The translations under genes and the position numbers were made by a program. A DNA stretch of 50,521 bases from Rhodospirillales bacterium (lineage in GTDB: Bacteria > Pseudomonadota > Alphaproteobacteria > ATCC43930 > CGMCC-115725), in NCBI GenBank assembly GCA_027315365.1, contig DAHUYF010000157.1:1-50521 (forward strand), in the 5' to 3' direction. The notes under the pieces are model-generated. The model worked only from the letters and a program-made list of their open reading frames with translations, ran no database searches and had not been told where the DNA came from. Below are positions 34,605-42,714 of the stretch, in pieces (within the stretch, counting starts at the first letter, position 1; every line of letters begins with the position of its first letter).

Positions 34605-34942
34605 GGGGCGGGACGGCCGAGCGGCACGGGATCGGCTGAGTGTCCGCTTCTGTGAAGGTTTTCGGATGCCGGCCGCTCGCGTGCGGTCAAAGGCTGAGGT
34701 GGCCGGCGTCCGGAAACCTTCACAGAAGCGGAAGCAGGCGAGTTCGTTCAGAACCACCGCATTTACTACGTGCATCTCCCGCGCCAATTTGAAGCGGAAG
34801 CGGCAGAAGGCGTCCCTAATGACCTCCACTTCGGTGAGACGAAGCCAATCTCGGCCCATGCGAACGACTGTAGCCGTCGCCCCACCCTGCGCGCGCGGCC
34901 GTCTGTCCTTCCATGGAGCCCCGCAACGTCTCCTCGCCGCGA
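34605..34942. other. Gene-free gap between DUF2252 and glutathione transferase genes
   Basis: No convincing gene is seen. The left part holds a 31-bp inverted repeat (listed separately). The right part (about 34735-34900) is less GC-rich than the surroundings. Read on the minus strand it gives a short open stretch (LRLTEVEVIRDAFCRFRFKL) that looks protein-like but has no start, no stop context and no family I recognise, so it may be gene debris. Confidence 0.5.
34644..34731. repeat. 31-bp inverted repeat with 26-bp loop
   Basis: The left arm 34644-34674 begins CCGCTTCTGTGAAGG. The right arm 34701-34731 ends CCTTCACAGAAGCGG. The 31-bp arms match at 29 positions, with a 26-bp spacer. It could be a repetitive extragenic palindrome, the pair of ends of a tiny transposable element, or a strong mRNA stem after DUF2252. 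There is no T-tract, so it is not a standard intrinsic terminator. Confidence 0.85.
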
Positions 34943-35578
34943 TCAGGTCAGCATCGGCGTCATGCCCGGCTCGGCCTTGGCCATCGCCCGCCGATAGGCG
35001 GGGCGAGCGCCTATCCGCGCAAGGTAGGCCCGCAGATTGGGATAGGCCTCGATCGATGTGCCGCGGAACGCTCGGCTGGTGGTCAAGCAATAGACCATCA
35101 TGATGTCGGCCGTGGTCAGGTTCGCGCCGCCGAAGAACGGCGCTTGGCCAAGCCTCGCCTCGACCATCGCCCAACCGCGCCGGCTGCGATCGGCGACGAA
35201 GCCCGAGGCGGTGTTGCCTTCGCTGCCGCGGGCGAGCACCAGCTGCATCATCAGCGTGGTCATGAAGGTGCCGTTGGACCAGTGGAACCAGAACAGGTGG
35301 TCGGCGAAATCCGGATCCTCGGGCCCGGGCGCGAGCCGCCCGCCGCCATAGCGCGCGCAAATGTAGTCGCAGATTGCGCCGCTCTCGCCCAACACGAGGT
35401 CGCCGTCGGTAATGACCGGCGCGATCCCCATCGGGTGCAACGTCTTGTAGTCGTCAGGCGCGAGGCGGTTGTCCGCTCTCCGCTCGTAGCGTTTGAGCTC
35501 ATAATTGATCCCCAGTTCCTCGCATAGCCAAACGATGCGTTCGGATTGGGAGACTCCCAGGTGATGGATCATCAGCAT
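34943..35578 (-). CDS. Glutathione S-transferase family protein
   Basis: A 211-residue two-domain transferase. The N-terminal thioredoxin-like domain (1-80) has the SQSERIVWLCEELGINYEL start with a Ser as likely catalytic residue, the cis-Pro turn MGIAPVI, and the glutathione-binding LGESGAICDYI. The C-terminal helical domain has NLTTADIMMVYCLT and the N-capping Asp. It resembles GSTs similar to the YfcG/Ure2-like and fungal Gtt1 types; the substrate is unknown. It is alone on the minus strand beside an IS remnant, so it may have been acquired with it. An alternative start lies two codons in. Confidence 0.9.
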   Translation of the reverse strand: MLMIHHLGVSQSERIVWLCEELGINYELKRYERRADNRLAPDDYKTLHPMGIAPVITDGDLVLGESGAICDYICARYGGGRLAPGPEDPDFADHLFWFHWSNGTFMTTLMMQLVLARGSEGNTASGFVADRSRRGWAMVEARLGQAPFFGGANLTTADIMMVYCLTTSRAFRGTSIEAYPNLRAYLARIGARPAYRRAMAKAEPGMTPMLT

Positions 35579-35639
35579 GTCGGGTTCCGCCTTCTTTGAG
35601 CCTAATGCTCGGAAACTAAGTCCATCGATTCGCGATTAC

Positions 35640-36719
35640 GGTGACGTATTTAGAGGGGGTCTTCAAGCAGCGGGGCGGCGGGGCGGTCGGTCGAATTTGG
35701 CAAGGAGGGTATGGAGATCGCGGCGGGTGAAGGTCCACCGGAAAGGCTTGGCGGATATCTCGTATCGCTGCTGAAAGCGGCGGAGGCGATCCTTGACCGC
35801 GGCGAGGTTCGGGAAGTCGTTTGGCGTGAGCATTTTGCGCTGGATGATGCTGAAGTAGGTCTCGACTTGGTTGAGCCAGCTGGCGTGAACCGGCGTGTGG
35901 ACGAGGATGATGTTCGGCCATCTGACTTGCAGCCGGGCGATTGCTGGTTTGCCGCGATGGGAGGAGCCGTTGTCGACAATCCAGAAGACGCGGCGGGCGG
36001 AGCGATAGGGTTCTTGATGCATGACCTGAGCGACGAGGCGCTCGAAGGGCGCGATCCCTGTCTTCCTCTCGCATCGGCCGAAGAGCTTTGCGCGATGCAC
36101 ATCCCAAGCGGCGATATAGGCCCAAGCGCCGCAACGAGCATATTCGTGCTCGACATAGATCGGACGGCCGCCGGTTGGCGGCAGCGAGGGGTGTTTGCGC
36201 TTGCGGGCTTGAATGCTGGTCTTCTCATCGGCGCTCAGGACATAGTCGCGTGGACCCAAGGCGGCACCCTGCCAACGCCGTTGAAAGAGGTCCAAGATGC
36301 GTCCCGCCTTGGCGGCAAAATCAGGGTCGCGCGGGAAGCTCCAACTGCGGTGGCACCACGGCAGCAAAGCGTCCTCGCTGAGCCAGCGCCACAGCGTCGT
36401 GCCGCTGATCTCGGCGACCAGCCCTCGAGCCATCACTTCACGGCGCAACTCGCTGCAGGTCCATCGTGCGAGCGGCAGGCCGCGACGAGACGGCAACTCA
36501 CAGGCCAGCGCCTTCACCTCGACCACGACGCTGGGGGGAAAAGCGCGCCGGTCGCCCGCCGCGCGGTTGCTCATCGAGACCGGTCAGTCGCTGGGCATGA
36601 AATCGCTGACGCCATTTGCTCACGATTTGGCGGGGTGTGTCCAGGCGCGCGGCGATTGCGTCGTTGCCTAACCCTTGGCTCGCGAGGAGGACGATTTTAG
36701 CCCGGATCACAAGGCTGAG
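35640..36719 (-). mobile_element. Degenerate IS630-family insertion sequence
   Basis: The transposase of this element is recognisable, but its N-terminus is missing and its frame is interrupted. The right border is placed where transposase similarity stops (about 36710-36719). Beyond it the other strand reads an unrelated protein tail. The left border is set a little past the transposase stop, in an AT-richer stretch. No convincing terminal inverted repeats or flanking TA duplication could be assigned, so both borders are approximate. Confidence 0.65.
35663..36719 (-). pseudogene. IS630 family transposase, N-terminally truncated and frameshifted
   Basis: Two frames together give an IS630 (Tc1/mariner-like) transposase. 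The N-terminal helix-turn-helix part lies in the frame ending near 36498 (IRAKIVLLASQGLGNDAIAA, ARLDTPRQIVSKWRQRF). The DDE domain lies in 35663-36574, with catalytic Asp in LSADEKTS, Asp in FWIVDNGSSHRG and Glu in LNQVETYFSIIQRK. The frames meet at a TTTTCCCCCC run near 36535-36545. Reading through needs a +1 shift, or one T fewer. Some IS630 elements use programmed frameshifting, so this may be natural. However, the roughly 30 residues usually found before RAKIVLL are absent, so the copy is probably dead. Confidence 0.8.
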
Positions 36720-36848
36720 TTCGAGGAGCATGAGGACGCCTATGCCGACCACATGCAGGACGAATGGGAGAAGCGTCACCGCTTCGAACGCGACGCTGAT
36801 CGCAGTGTCTCCGAACTGTTCTCGTCCCTGCGCGGGGACCGGGACTGA
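36711..36848 (+). pseudogene. C-terminal fragment of an unidentified charged protein
   Basis: An open stretch without a start codon reads HKAEFEEHEDAYADHMQDEW, then EKRHRFERDADRSVSELFSS, then LRGDRD and a TGA at 36846-36848. Its composition is highly charged and protein-like, while the opposite strand reads a hydrophobic string, so the plus strand is the likely coding one. It abuts the truncated end of the IS630 transposase, suggesting that insertion or deletion removed the rest of this gene. I do not recognise the family. Confidence 0.4.
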
Positions 36849-37099
36849 GGCGGCCTGCCCACCGTCTGGCCTGCAGGACGGAGCAAGATTGCCTTGATGA
36901 TGACGAAGGGCACGGGGCTGTCCCCGGAGGGCGCAAGAGAACGCCCGCTGGCGGGTTCAGACGAGCGGTCGCCGTATAACCGAGATGGGTCGCGAGCCGC
37001 CATGCAAACGGATAAGAGGCCGGGCGCCGCGACCGCCTCGCTTTTTCGCCCCGCCGCCCCCTATAGTGCGCCCTCCCGTCGAGCCTCTTGCCGGTTTCC
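36849..37099. other. Gap upstream of dat
   Basis: No convincing gene is seen between the stranded fragment and dat. A TATAGT at 37062-37067 is a possible -10 element for dat, without a clear -35. A GCCCGC/GCGGG-type small stem lies near 36942-36956. Confidence 0.35.
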
Positions 37100-37963
37100 A
37101 TGTCACGCATCGCCTATGTCAACGGCCGCTATCTCCCGCACCGCCATGCCAGCGTGCATATCGAGGATCGCAGCATCCAGTTCGCCGACGCCGTCTATGA
37201 GGTGATCGCCGCGCGCGGCGGCCGCCTCGTCGACGCGGACATGCACCTCGCGCGGCTGCATCGCTCGCTCGCCGCGCTCGAGATCGCGGCGCCGATGAGC
37301 GATGCCGCGCTGGGCACCGTGATGCGCGAGGTGATCCGGCGCAACGGCGTCGTCGAGGGATTCCTCTACCTCCAGGTTTCCCGCGGCGCGGCGCCGCGCG
37401 ACTTCGCCTTCCCCAGGCACGCCAAGCCCGGCCTGGTGATGACGGCGCGCCGCCATCGCGGGCCGGCCGCCCGGCTGATCGAGGAGGGGGTCGGCGTGAT
37501 CACGCTGCCCGACATCCGCTGGGCGCGGCCCGACATCAAGAGCGTGTCGCTGCTGCCCAACGCGCTCGGCAAGCAGCAGGCGAAGGCGGCCGGCGCCTTC
37601 GAGGCCTGGCAGGTCGACCGCGACGGCAACGTCACCGAAGGCACCTCGAGCAACGCCTGGATCGTGACCTCGGAGGGCGACTTGGTGACGCGCCAGGCCG
37701 ATGCCGGCATCCTCAACGGCGTCACCCGGCTGGGCGTGATCGGCCTGCTGCGGCGCGAGGGGCTGCGGCTGGTCGAGCGGCCCTTCAGCGTCGCCGAGGC
37801 CAAGGCGGCGCGCGAGGCCTTCCTCACCAGCACGACCAACTTCGTGCTGCCGGTGGTGTCGATCGACGGCACGCCGGTCGGCAACGGCCATCCCGGCTCG
37901 ATCACCCGCCGCCTGCGGCAGGCCTATGAGGCCTATGTCGCGGCGCAGGCGGGTGCACCGTGA
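37100..37963 (+). CDS. dat: D-amino-acid transaminase (class IV aminotransferase)
   Basis: A pyridoxal-phosphate enzyme of fold type IV, 287 residues, with YVNGRYLPHRHASVHIEDRS at the start. The likely Schiff-base Lys147 lies in PDIKSVSLLPNALGKQQAKA, and VTEGTSSNAWIV and GVTRLGVIGLLR are the phosphate-binding parts. It most resembles D-alanine aminotransferase, which would supply D-glutamate or D-alanine for the cell wall; a branched-chain aminotransferase activity is the alternative. In relatives it lies next to ntrX; here accessory DNA separates them. Its TGA overlaps the GTG of the next gene. Confidence 0.88.
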   Translation: MSRIAYVNGRYLPHRHASVHIEDRSIQFADAVYEVIAARGGRLVDADMHLARLHRSLAALEIAAPMSDAALGTVMREVIRRNGVVEGFLYLQVSRGAAPRDFAFPRHAKPGLVMTARRHRGPAARLIEEGVGVITLPDIRWARPDIKSVSLLPNALGKQQAKAAGAFEAWQVDRDGNVTEGTSSNAWIVTSEGDLVTRQADAGILNGVTRLGVIGLLRREGLRLVERPFSVAEAKAAREAFLTSTTNFVLPVVSIDGTPVGNGHPGSITRRLRQAYEAYVAAQAGAP

Positions 37964-38616
37964 CCGCGGCGGTGGCGCGCCCGCGCGCCCTGCTGTTCGA
38001 CTGGGACAACACGCTGGTCGACAGCTGGGAGACCATCCATGAGGCGCTGTCGCAGACCTTCGCCGCCATGGGCCGCGAGCCCTGGAGCTTGCAGGAGACC
38101 AAGCTGCGCGTCGCCAAGAGCCTGCGCGACAGCTTCCCGCCGCTTTTCGGCGAGCGCTGGGAGGAGGCGCGCCGGCGCTATCTCGACGCCTTCACCGCCA
38201 TCCATCTGGCGCGGCTGAGGGCGATGGCGGGGGCGGCCGAGATGCTCCAGGAGCTGGCGGGCGGCGGCTTCTACCTCGCTGTGGTCAGCAACAAGACCGG
38301 CGCGGTGCTGCGGCGCGAGGCCGAGCATCTCGGCTGGACGGCGCGGTTCAGCCGCCTGGTCGGCGCCGGCGATGCCGCGCTCGACAAGCCCGCCGCGGCG
38401 CCGATGCTGCTGGCGCTCGAGGGCAGCGGCATCGCCTGCGACGAGGCCTGGTATGTCGGCGACACCGCCCTCGACATGGAATGCGCGCGCAATGCCGGCT
38501 GCCGCGGCGTGCTGCTGGGGGCGCGCGCGCTCGAGGAGGACTCCTTCGCGCGCTTCCCGCCGGACCTGCATTTACCCGGTTGTGCGGCGCTCGCCCGCCA
38601 TGTCGGGGGGTTGTGA
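37960..38616 (+). CDS. HAD family hydrolase (phosphoglycolate phosphatase-like)
   Basis: A 218-residue phosphatase of the haloacid dehalogenase superfamily. Motif I is LLFDWDNTLVDSWETIHEAL with the nucleophile Asp, motif II is in LAVVSNKTGAVLR, a Lys lies in ALDKPAAAPML, and motif III is WYVGDTALDMECARNAGC. The helical cap lies between motifs I and II. The substrate is unknown. The GTG start overlaps the dat stop (GTGA), and hfq follows after 117 bp, an order conserved in alphaproteobacteria. Confidence 0.88.
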   Translation: MTAAVARPRALLFDWDNTLVDSWETIHEALSQTFAAMGREPWSLQETKLRVAKSLRDSFPPLFGERWEEARRRYLDAFTAIHLARLRAMAGAAEMLQELAGGGFYLAVVSNKTGAVLRREAEHLGWTARFSRLVGAGDAALDKPAAAPMLLALEGSGIACDEAWYVGDTALDMECARNAGCRGVLLGARALEEDSFARFPPDLHLPGCAALARHVGGL

Positions 38617-38635
38617 TTTCCTTGCCGGCGCCAAT

Positions 38636-38663
38636 TTGGTATGAATCGAGGCGAGCGTATGAT
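38636..38663 (+). promoter_or_regulatory. Candidate sigma-70 promoter of hfq
   Basis: TTGGTA (38636-38641) and TATGAT (38658-38663) are 16 bp apart in the gap before hfq. The predicted 5' leader of about 65 nt contains a TACCC/GGGTA stem and ends in GGGGAATCCCC (38723-38733), which overlaps the ribosome-binding site. Confidence 0.5.
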
Positions 38664-38733
38664 GCTTTACCCTCGCCAAAGGGGTATGGCGCACCAGGCT
38701 CCGACCGACCTTAACTGAAGAAGGGGAATCCCC

Positions 38734-38985
38734 ATGTCGTCGGAAAAGTCGCAAAATGTTCAGGACGTGTTCCTTAATCATGTCCGGAAAAACAAGACCC
38801 CGGTAACAGTATTCCTTGTCAACGGCGTCAAGCTTCAGGGGATCATTACCTGGTTCGACAACTTCTGTGTCCTGTTGCGACGGGATGCTCATTCGCAGCT
38901 TGTCTACAAGCACGCGATTTCGACTGTAATGCCGGCGCAGCCGATCCAGCTCTTCGAGCCCGGAAAAGAGGGCGACGAAGTTTGA
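38734..38985 (+). CDS. hfq: RNA chaperone Hfq
   Basis: An 83-residue Sm-like protein that forms a hexameric ring and pairs small RNAs with mRNAs. The Sm1 motif includes [20 protein letters not shown] and [20 protein letters not shown]; the Sm2 motif is [11 protein letters not shown]. The family's conserved Gln8 equivalent, the FDNF and the YKHA loop are all present. Its third-codon positions look less GC-rich than those of neighbouring genes. The start follows an AGAAGGGG ribosome-binding site. hflX begins 4 bp after its stop. Confidence 0.97.
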   Translation: MSSEKSQNVQDVFLNHVRKNKTPVTVFLVNGVKLQGIITWFDNFCVLLRRDAHSQLVYKHAISTVMPAQPIQLFEPGKEGDEV

Positions 38986-38989
38986 CCGG

Positions 38990-40309
38990 ATGACGGCGGC
39001 AGCGCGCGACGGCCACAGTGTCTCGACCGGGCGCTGCCTGGTACTTCATCCGGTCCTGAAGCAGGCGCCGAGCGCGCGCGAGGACGGCGCGCGCTCGCCC
39101 GAGGCGCGGCTCGACGAAGCGGCGGGGCTCGCCCGTGCCATCAAGCTCGACATCGTCGCCGCCGAGGTGGCGCGGGTCGCGCGCTGGCGGCCCTCGACGC
39201 TCATCGGCAGCGGCGCGGTCGAGGCGTACGGCGCGCTCATTCGCGACGGCGACATCGCCGTCGCCGTGCTCGACGCGACGGTGACGCCGGTGCAGCAGCG
39301 CAACCTCGAGCGCGCATGGAAGTGCAAGGTCATCGACCGCACCGGGCTCATCCTCGAGATCTTCGGCGCGCGCGCGCGGACGCGGGAGGGCCAGCTCCAG
39401 GTCGAGCTCGCCGCGCTCAGCTATCAGCGCTCGCGGCTGGTGCGCTCCTGGACGCATCTCGAGCGCCAGCGCGGCGGCTTCGGCTTCCTCGGCGGCCCCG
39501 GCGAGAGCCAGCTCGAGATCGACCGGCGCCTGATCGGCGAGCGCATCGCCAAGCTGAAGCGCGAGCTCGAGGAGGTGAAGCGCACGCGGGCGCTGCATCG
39601 CGGCGCGCGCCGGCGCGTGCCCTATCCGGTGGTGGCGCTGGTGGGCTACACCAACGCCGGCAAATCGACCCTGTTCAACCGGCTGACCCGCGCCGCGGTG
39701 CTCGCCGAGGACAAGCTCTTCGCGACGCTCGATCCCACCATGCGCCGGCTGCCGCTGCCCTCGGGCCGCCACGCGATCCTGTCGGACACGGTGGGCTTCG
39801 TCTCCGACCTGCCGACGCATCTCGTCGCCGCCTTCCGCGCCACGCTGGAAGAGGTCACCGAGGCCGACCTCATCGTCCATGTCCGCGACGTCCATCATCC
39901 CGACAGCGAGGCGCAGCGCGACGACGTCCACGGCGTGCTCGGCGATCTCGGTCTCGGCGAGACGGTGGAGCAGGGGCTGATCGAGGCGCTCAACAAGATC
40001 GATCTGCTGGACGAGGAGCGCCGCACCGTGCTCGCCAACCGGGCGCTGCGCAACCGCGACGCGGTGCCGATCTCGGCGGCGACCGGCGAAGGCTGCGACC
40101 GTCTCCTCGACCTCCTCGACCGCCGGCTCGAGACCGATCGCCATCTGGTGCATCTCGACGTGCCGGTGAGCGACGGCGCCGCGCTCGCCTGGCTCTATCG
40201 CCACGGCGAGGTGGTGAGCCGGCGCGACGACGACAGCGAGGCGCATCTCGACGTCCGCCTCTCCGAGGCCGATCTCGGCCGCTTCAAGAGCCGCCCCGCC
40301 GCTTCCTGA
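38990..40309 (+). CDS. hflX: GTPase HflX
   Basis: A ribosome-associated GTPase (439 residues) that splits stalled ribosomes under stress. An N-terminal HflX domain (SPEARLDEAAGLARAIKLDI; seen from about residue 37) with the GPGESQLEIDRRLIGERIAK linker motif is followed by the G domain with G1 GYTNAGKSTLFNRLT, G3 DTVGFVSDLP and G4 NKIDLL. Short spacing from hfq implies one transcript, the classic hfq-hflX pair. Confidence 0.95.
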   Translation: MTAAARDGHSVSTGRCLVLHPVLKQAPSAREDGARSPEARLDEAAGLARAIKLDIVAAEVARVARWRPSTLIGSGAVEAYGALIRDGDIAVAVLDATVTPVQQRNLERAWKCKVIDRTGLILEIFGARARTREGQLQVELAALSYQRSRLVRSWTHLERQRGGFGFLGGPGESQLEIDRRLIGERIAKLKRELEEVKRTRALHRGARRRVPYPVVALVGYTNAGKSTLFNRLTRAAVLAEDKLFATLDPTMRRLPLPSGRHAILSDTVGFVSDLPTHLVAAFRATLEEVTEADLIVHVRDVHHPDSEAQRDDVHGVLGDLGLGETVEQGLIEALNKIDLLDEERRTVLANRALRNRDAVPISAATGEGCDRLLDLLDRRLETDRHLVHLDVPVSDGAALAWLYRHGEVVSRRDDDSEAHLDVRLSEADLGRFKSRPAAS

Positions 40310-40332
40310 GCCGCGCGCTGCAATGGGCGCAA

Positions 40333-41163
40333 CTACCGCGCGGCCGCCATCATCGCGTTGATCTCGGCGTAGGGCACCGCGTCCTGCGCGAAGGCGAAGC
40401 TGCCGTGCTCCTTGATCTCGCGCGCGGCGCGCAGGAACTCGCCCAGCGCGGCGCGGGCCAGCAGCGAGCCGACGCTGATGCGCTTGGCGCCGGCGGCGGC
40501 AAGCTCGGCCACGGTGAAGAGCCGCATGCCGGCGATGACGTTGACCGGCTTGCCGACCGCGGCGCAGACGGTGCGGATCGCGTCGAGCGACGGCAGGCCC
40601 GGCGCGTAAAGCACGTCGGCGCCGGCGCGCTCGAAGGCCTGCAGCCGCCTGATCGTGTCGTCGAGATCGGGCCGCCCATGGAGGAAATTCTCCGCCCGCG
40701 CCGTCAAGGTGAAGGGGAAGGGGAGGGCGCGAGCCGCCGCCACCGCGGCGGCGACGCGCTCCACCGCCGGCGAGAAATCATGCAGCGGCCGGCGGGGGTC
40801 GCCGGTCGTGTCCTCGATCGAGCAGCCGACCAGCCCGGCCGCGCCGGCGCGGGTGACGGTCTCGGCGACCACATCCGGCGCCTCGCCGAAGCCGTTCTCG
40901 AGATCGGCCGAGACCGGCAGGTCGCCGGCGGCGACGATGGCGCGGGCATGCTCCAGCATCTCCTCGCGCGTCGTCGGCCCCGGCCCATCGGCGCGGCCGA
41001 TCGAGAAGGCGAACCCGGCGCTGGTCGTCGCCAGCGCCTCGAAGCCCAGCATCGCCAGCAGCCGCGCCGAGCCGGCATCCCAGGGGTTGGGGATGACGAA
41101 GGCGCCGGGCCGGCGGTGAAGCTCCGCAAAGCGCCGCGCCCTTTCCGCCTGGTCGATGGCCAT
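40333..41163 (-). CDS. Isocitrate lyase/phosphoenolpyruvate mutase family protein
   Basis: A 276-residue TIM-barrel protein of the PEP mutase/isocitrate lyase superfamily. Motifs are FVIPNPWDAGSARLLAMLGF, ATTSAGFAFSIGRADG, the metal-binding VSADLENGFG, and GLVGCSIEDTTG. It lacks the KKCGH motif of isocitrate lyase itself. Relatives include oxaloacetate decarboxylases and carboxyvinyl-carboxyphosphonate mutase-like enzymes; the reaction here cannot be fixed. The ATG at 41163 is chosen because the frame upstream has no family similarity. It converges on hflX. Confidence 0.85.
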   Translation of the reverse strand: MAIDQAERARRFAELHRRPGAFVIPNPWDAGSARLLAMLGFEALATTSAGFAFSIGRADGPGPTTREEMLEHARAIVAAGDLPVSADLENGFGEAPDVVAETVTRAGAAGLVGCSIEDTTGDPRRPLHDFSPAVERVAAAVAAARALPFPFTLTARAENFLHGRPDLDDTIRRLQAFERAGADVLYAPGLPSLDAIRTVCAAVGKPVNVIAGMRLFTVAELAAAGAKRISVGSLLARAALGEFLRAAREIKEHGSFAFAQDAVPYAEINAMMAAAR

Positions 41164-41287
41164 GTCGATCCTCCACTGCGCGCCGGCGGGCAGGCGCGTC
41201 CGTTCGCGTGCCCCCGGCGATGATACTCGTTTCGCGACGGCGCGCATCTGCCCACTCGATCCCGCCGCCAGCAAGCGCTTCGCCGGC

Positions 41288-42289
41288 TCAGCGGGTGGCG
41301 TCGGCAGCCCGCAGGAAAGCGATGCTCTCGCGATGCAGCGCGTGGCGCATCGCCTCCAGATGCATCAGATGCGTGCCGCGGCCGATCTTGATGTCGCGCT
41401 TGTCGGGCGAATGGGCGAAGGCGTCGAAGAGCCAGCCTGAGTCATCGTCGGTGGCGAGCCCGTCCCACGCGCCGCGGATGATCGCGAGCGGTGCGCGCAC
41501 CAGCGCCGGGTCGTAGGGCAGGTCGCCATGCCAGGCGCGCAGGATGTCGGCGAAGGGACCGCTCGGCACCTTGACGCCGGCCGGCGCGCGGCGGCGAGCG
41601 TCGGGATCGCTGTCGAGATAGCGCTCGCCCCATTCGTCGAAATCGGCCCGGGCCAGTACCGGCGGCTCATTCGCCGGCACGTCTTCGACAAAGCGCGCCC
41701 ATTGGTCGGCGAGGGTCACGACGCGCCAGGCCGGCGCCGCCGGCGGTCTCTCGTAGCGCCGCGGCGGCCGCCGCGCGATCGGGCCGAACAGCACCAGCCG
41801 GTCGACCGGCGCCGGGTACTGTGTGGCGAAGCGGCAGCCCGCGATCGTTCCCCAGGAATGCGCGATGATGGAGAGTTGTCGCGCACCGTGCCTCTCGAGG
41901 ATGAACGGCACCACGGAAGCGATCTGCCGCGCGCCGTCTTCGGCGCCGCAGAGCGGCGCATGGGCATCCGGCGGCTCGTCCATTTCCGGGTAGCGGTCCG
42001 AGTGGCCGAAGCCATGGAAGTCGAAGCTCCAGACGTGGAAGCCCGCCTCGCAGAGCGCGTCGCGCCAGGAGCGGCCGTCGAAGCGATGTGCGATCGACAA
42101 GGCGGACGGAAATGTGGCGCCGTGGACGTAGAGCACAATGCCGGCGCCGCCCGTCGGCCCCGGCGCGCGCGGTGGCAGATAGCGCAGAAAGAGCGACATC
42201 CCCGGATGCGGGCCGGGGACCCGGAAATGCTCTTCCCGGGGATCGAGCTTTGCAACCCCCGACCGGGGCGTGAACTCTCGGTTCATCAT
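41288..42289 (-). CDS. Alpha/beta hydrolase
   Basis: A 333-residue hydrolase with no signal peptide. The oxyanion region is VLYVHGATFPSALSIAHRFD, the strand-turn WSFDFHGFGHSD follows, the nucleophile Ser is in SIIAHSWGTIAG, and the acid and His are likely in the AWDG and GRGTHLMHLEA segments near the end. It resembles esterase/lipase-like serine hydrolases; the substrate is unknown. The start is one of two adjacent ATGs (42289 or 42286). It lies downstream of a gap holding remnants of another gene. Confidence 0.83.
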   Translation of the reverse strand: MMNREFTPRSGVAKLDPREEHFRVPGPHPGMSLFLRYLPPRAPGPTGGAGIVLYVHGATFPSALSIAHRFDGRSWRDALCEAGFHVWSFDFHGFGHSDRYPEMDEPPDAHAPLCGAEDGARQIASVVPFILERHGARQLSIIAHSWGTIAGCRFATQYPAPVDRLVLFGPIARRPPRRYERPPAAPAWRVVTLADQWARFVEDVPANEPPVLARADFDEWGERYLDSDPDARRRAPAGVKVPSGPFADILRAWHGDLPYDPALVRAPLAIIRGAWDGLATDDDSGWLFDAFAHSPDKRDIKIGRGTHLMHLEAMRHALHRESIAFLRAADATR

Positions 42290-42419
42290 GCGGCGGCTCC
42301 TGTCTCTCGCTGGCGGGGAGCGCCCCGGGTGGCTGTCCCGTGGCTCACGGCGTTCGGCGATAAGATGGGCGCCGCGTTCGATCCTGTCTTCCGCCAATGT
42401 TTCGGCGCCGAGCGAAGCA

Positions 42420-42533
42420 TTACGCGGCGGCGCGGCGCTCCCGGAACAAGCGGTCGAGCTGCCCCGCCAGCGCCGGGCTCACGCCGGTCATCGGCAGGCG
42501 CAGCTCGGGCGAGGCGAGCCGCGTGCCCCGGCC
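42420..42533 (-). pseudogene. Remnant of a dihydrodipicolinate synthase family gene (C-terminus)
   Basis: On the minus strand a frame ends at TAA (42420-42422) and reads RGTRLASPELRLPMTGVSPA then LAGQLDRLFRERRAAA. This resembles the last helix and tail of DapA-family aldolases (LPMT...L motif). No more of the domain is found upstream, so it would be a stub left by a deletion. The similarity is short, so this is tentative. Confidence 0.35.
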
Positions 42534-42714
42534 ACGACTCGGGCCCTCAGCGACCTCGGCCCTGGCTCGAGCGGGGCGGTAGAAGGGAGGAGGGCTCGGC
42601 GTGGCACCTCAGCCAAGGTCCGTCTGCCTGACGCGATTTTTTCGTCGTCTCAGAGGCTTCATGCTGTCGCGTGACGCGATATGTTGATTTGCTGGCCCGA
42701 CAGACCTCAACGCC

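Noticed and set aside
32109-35360. 1083-codon open frame antisense to ntrX and DUF2252
   Set aside because: It covers clear genes on the other strand and reads Arg/His-rich low-complexity sequence. Only the short protein-like stretch in the 34.7-34.9 kb gap drew attention, and it has no start of its own.
36894-37099. Open frames of 70-100 codons before dat
   Set aside because: They run into dat in the wrong frame, are Arg/Ser/Pro-rich, and lack ribosome-binding sites or recognisable motifs.
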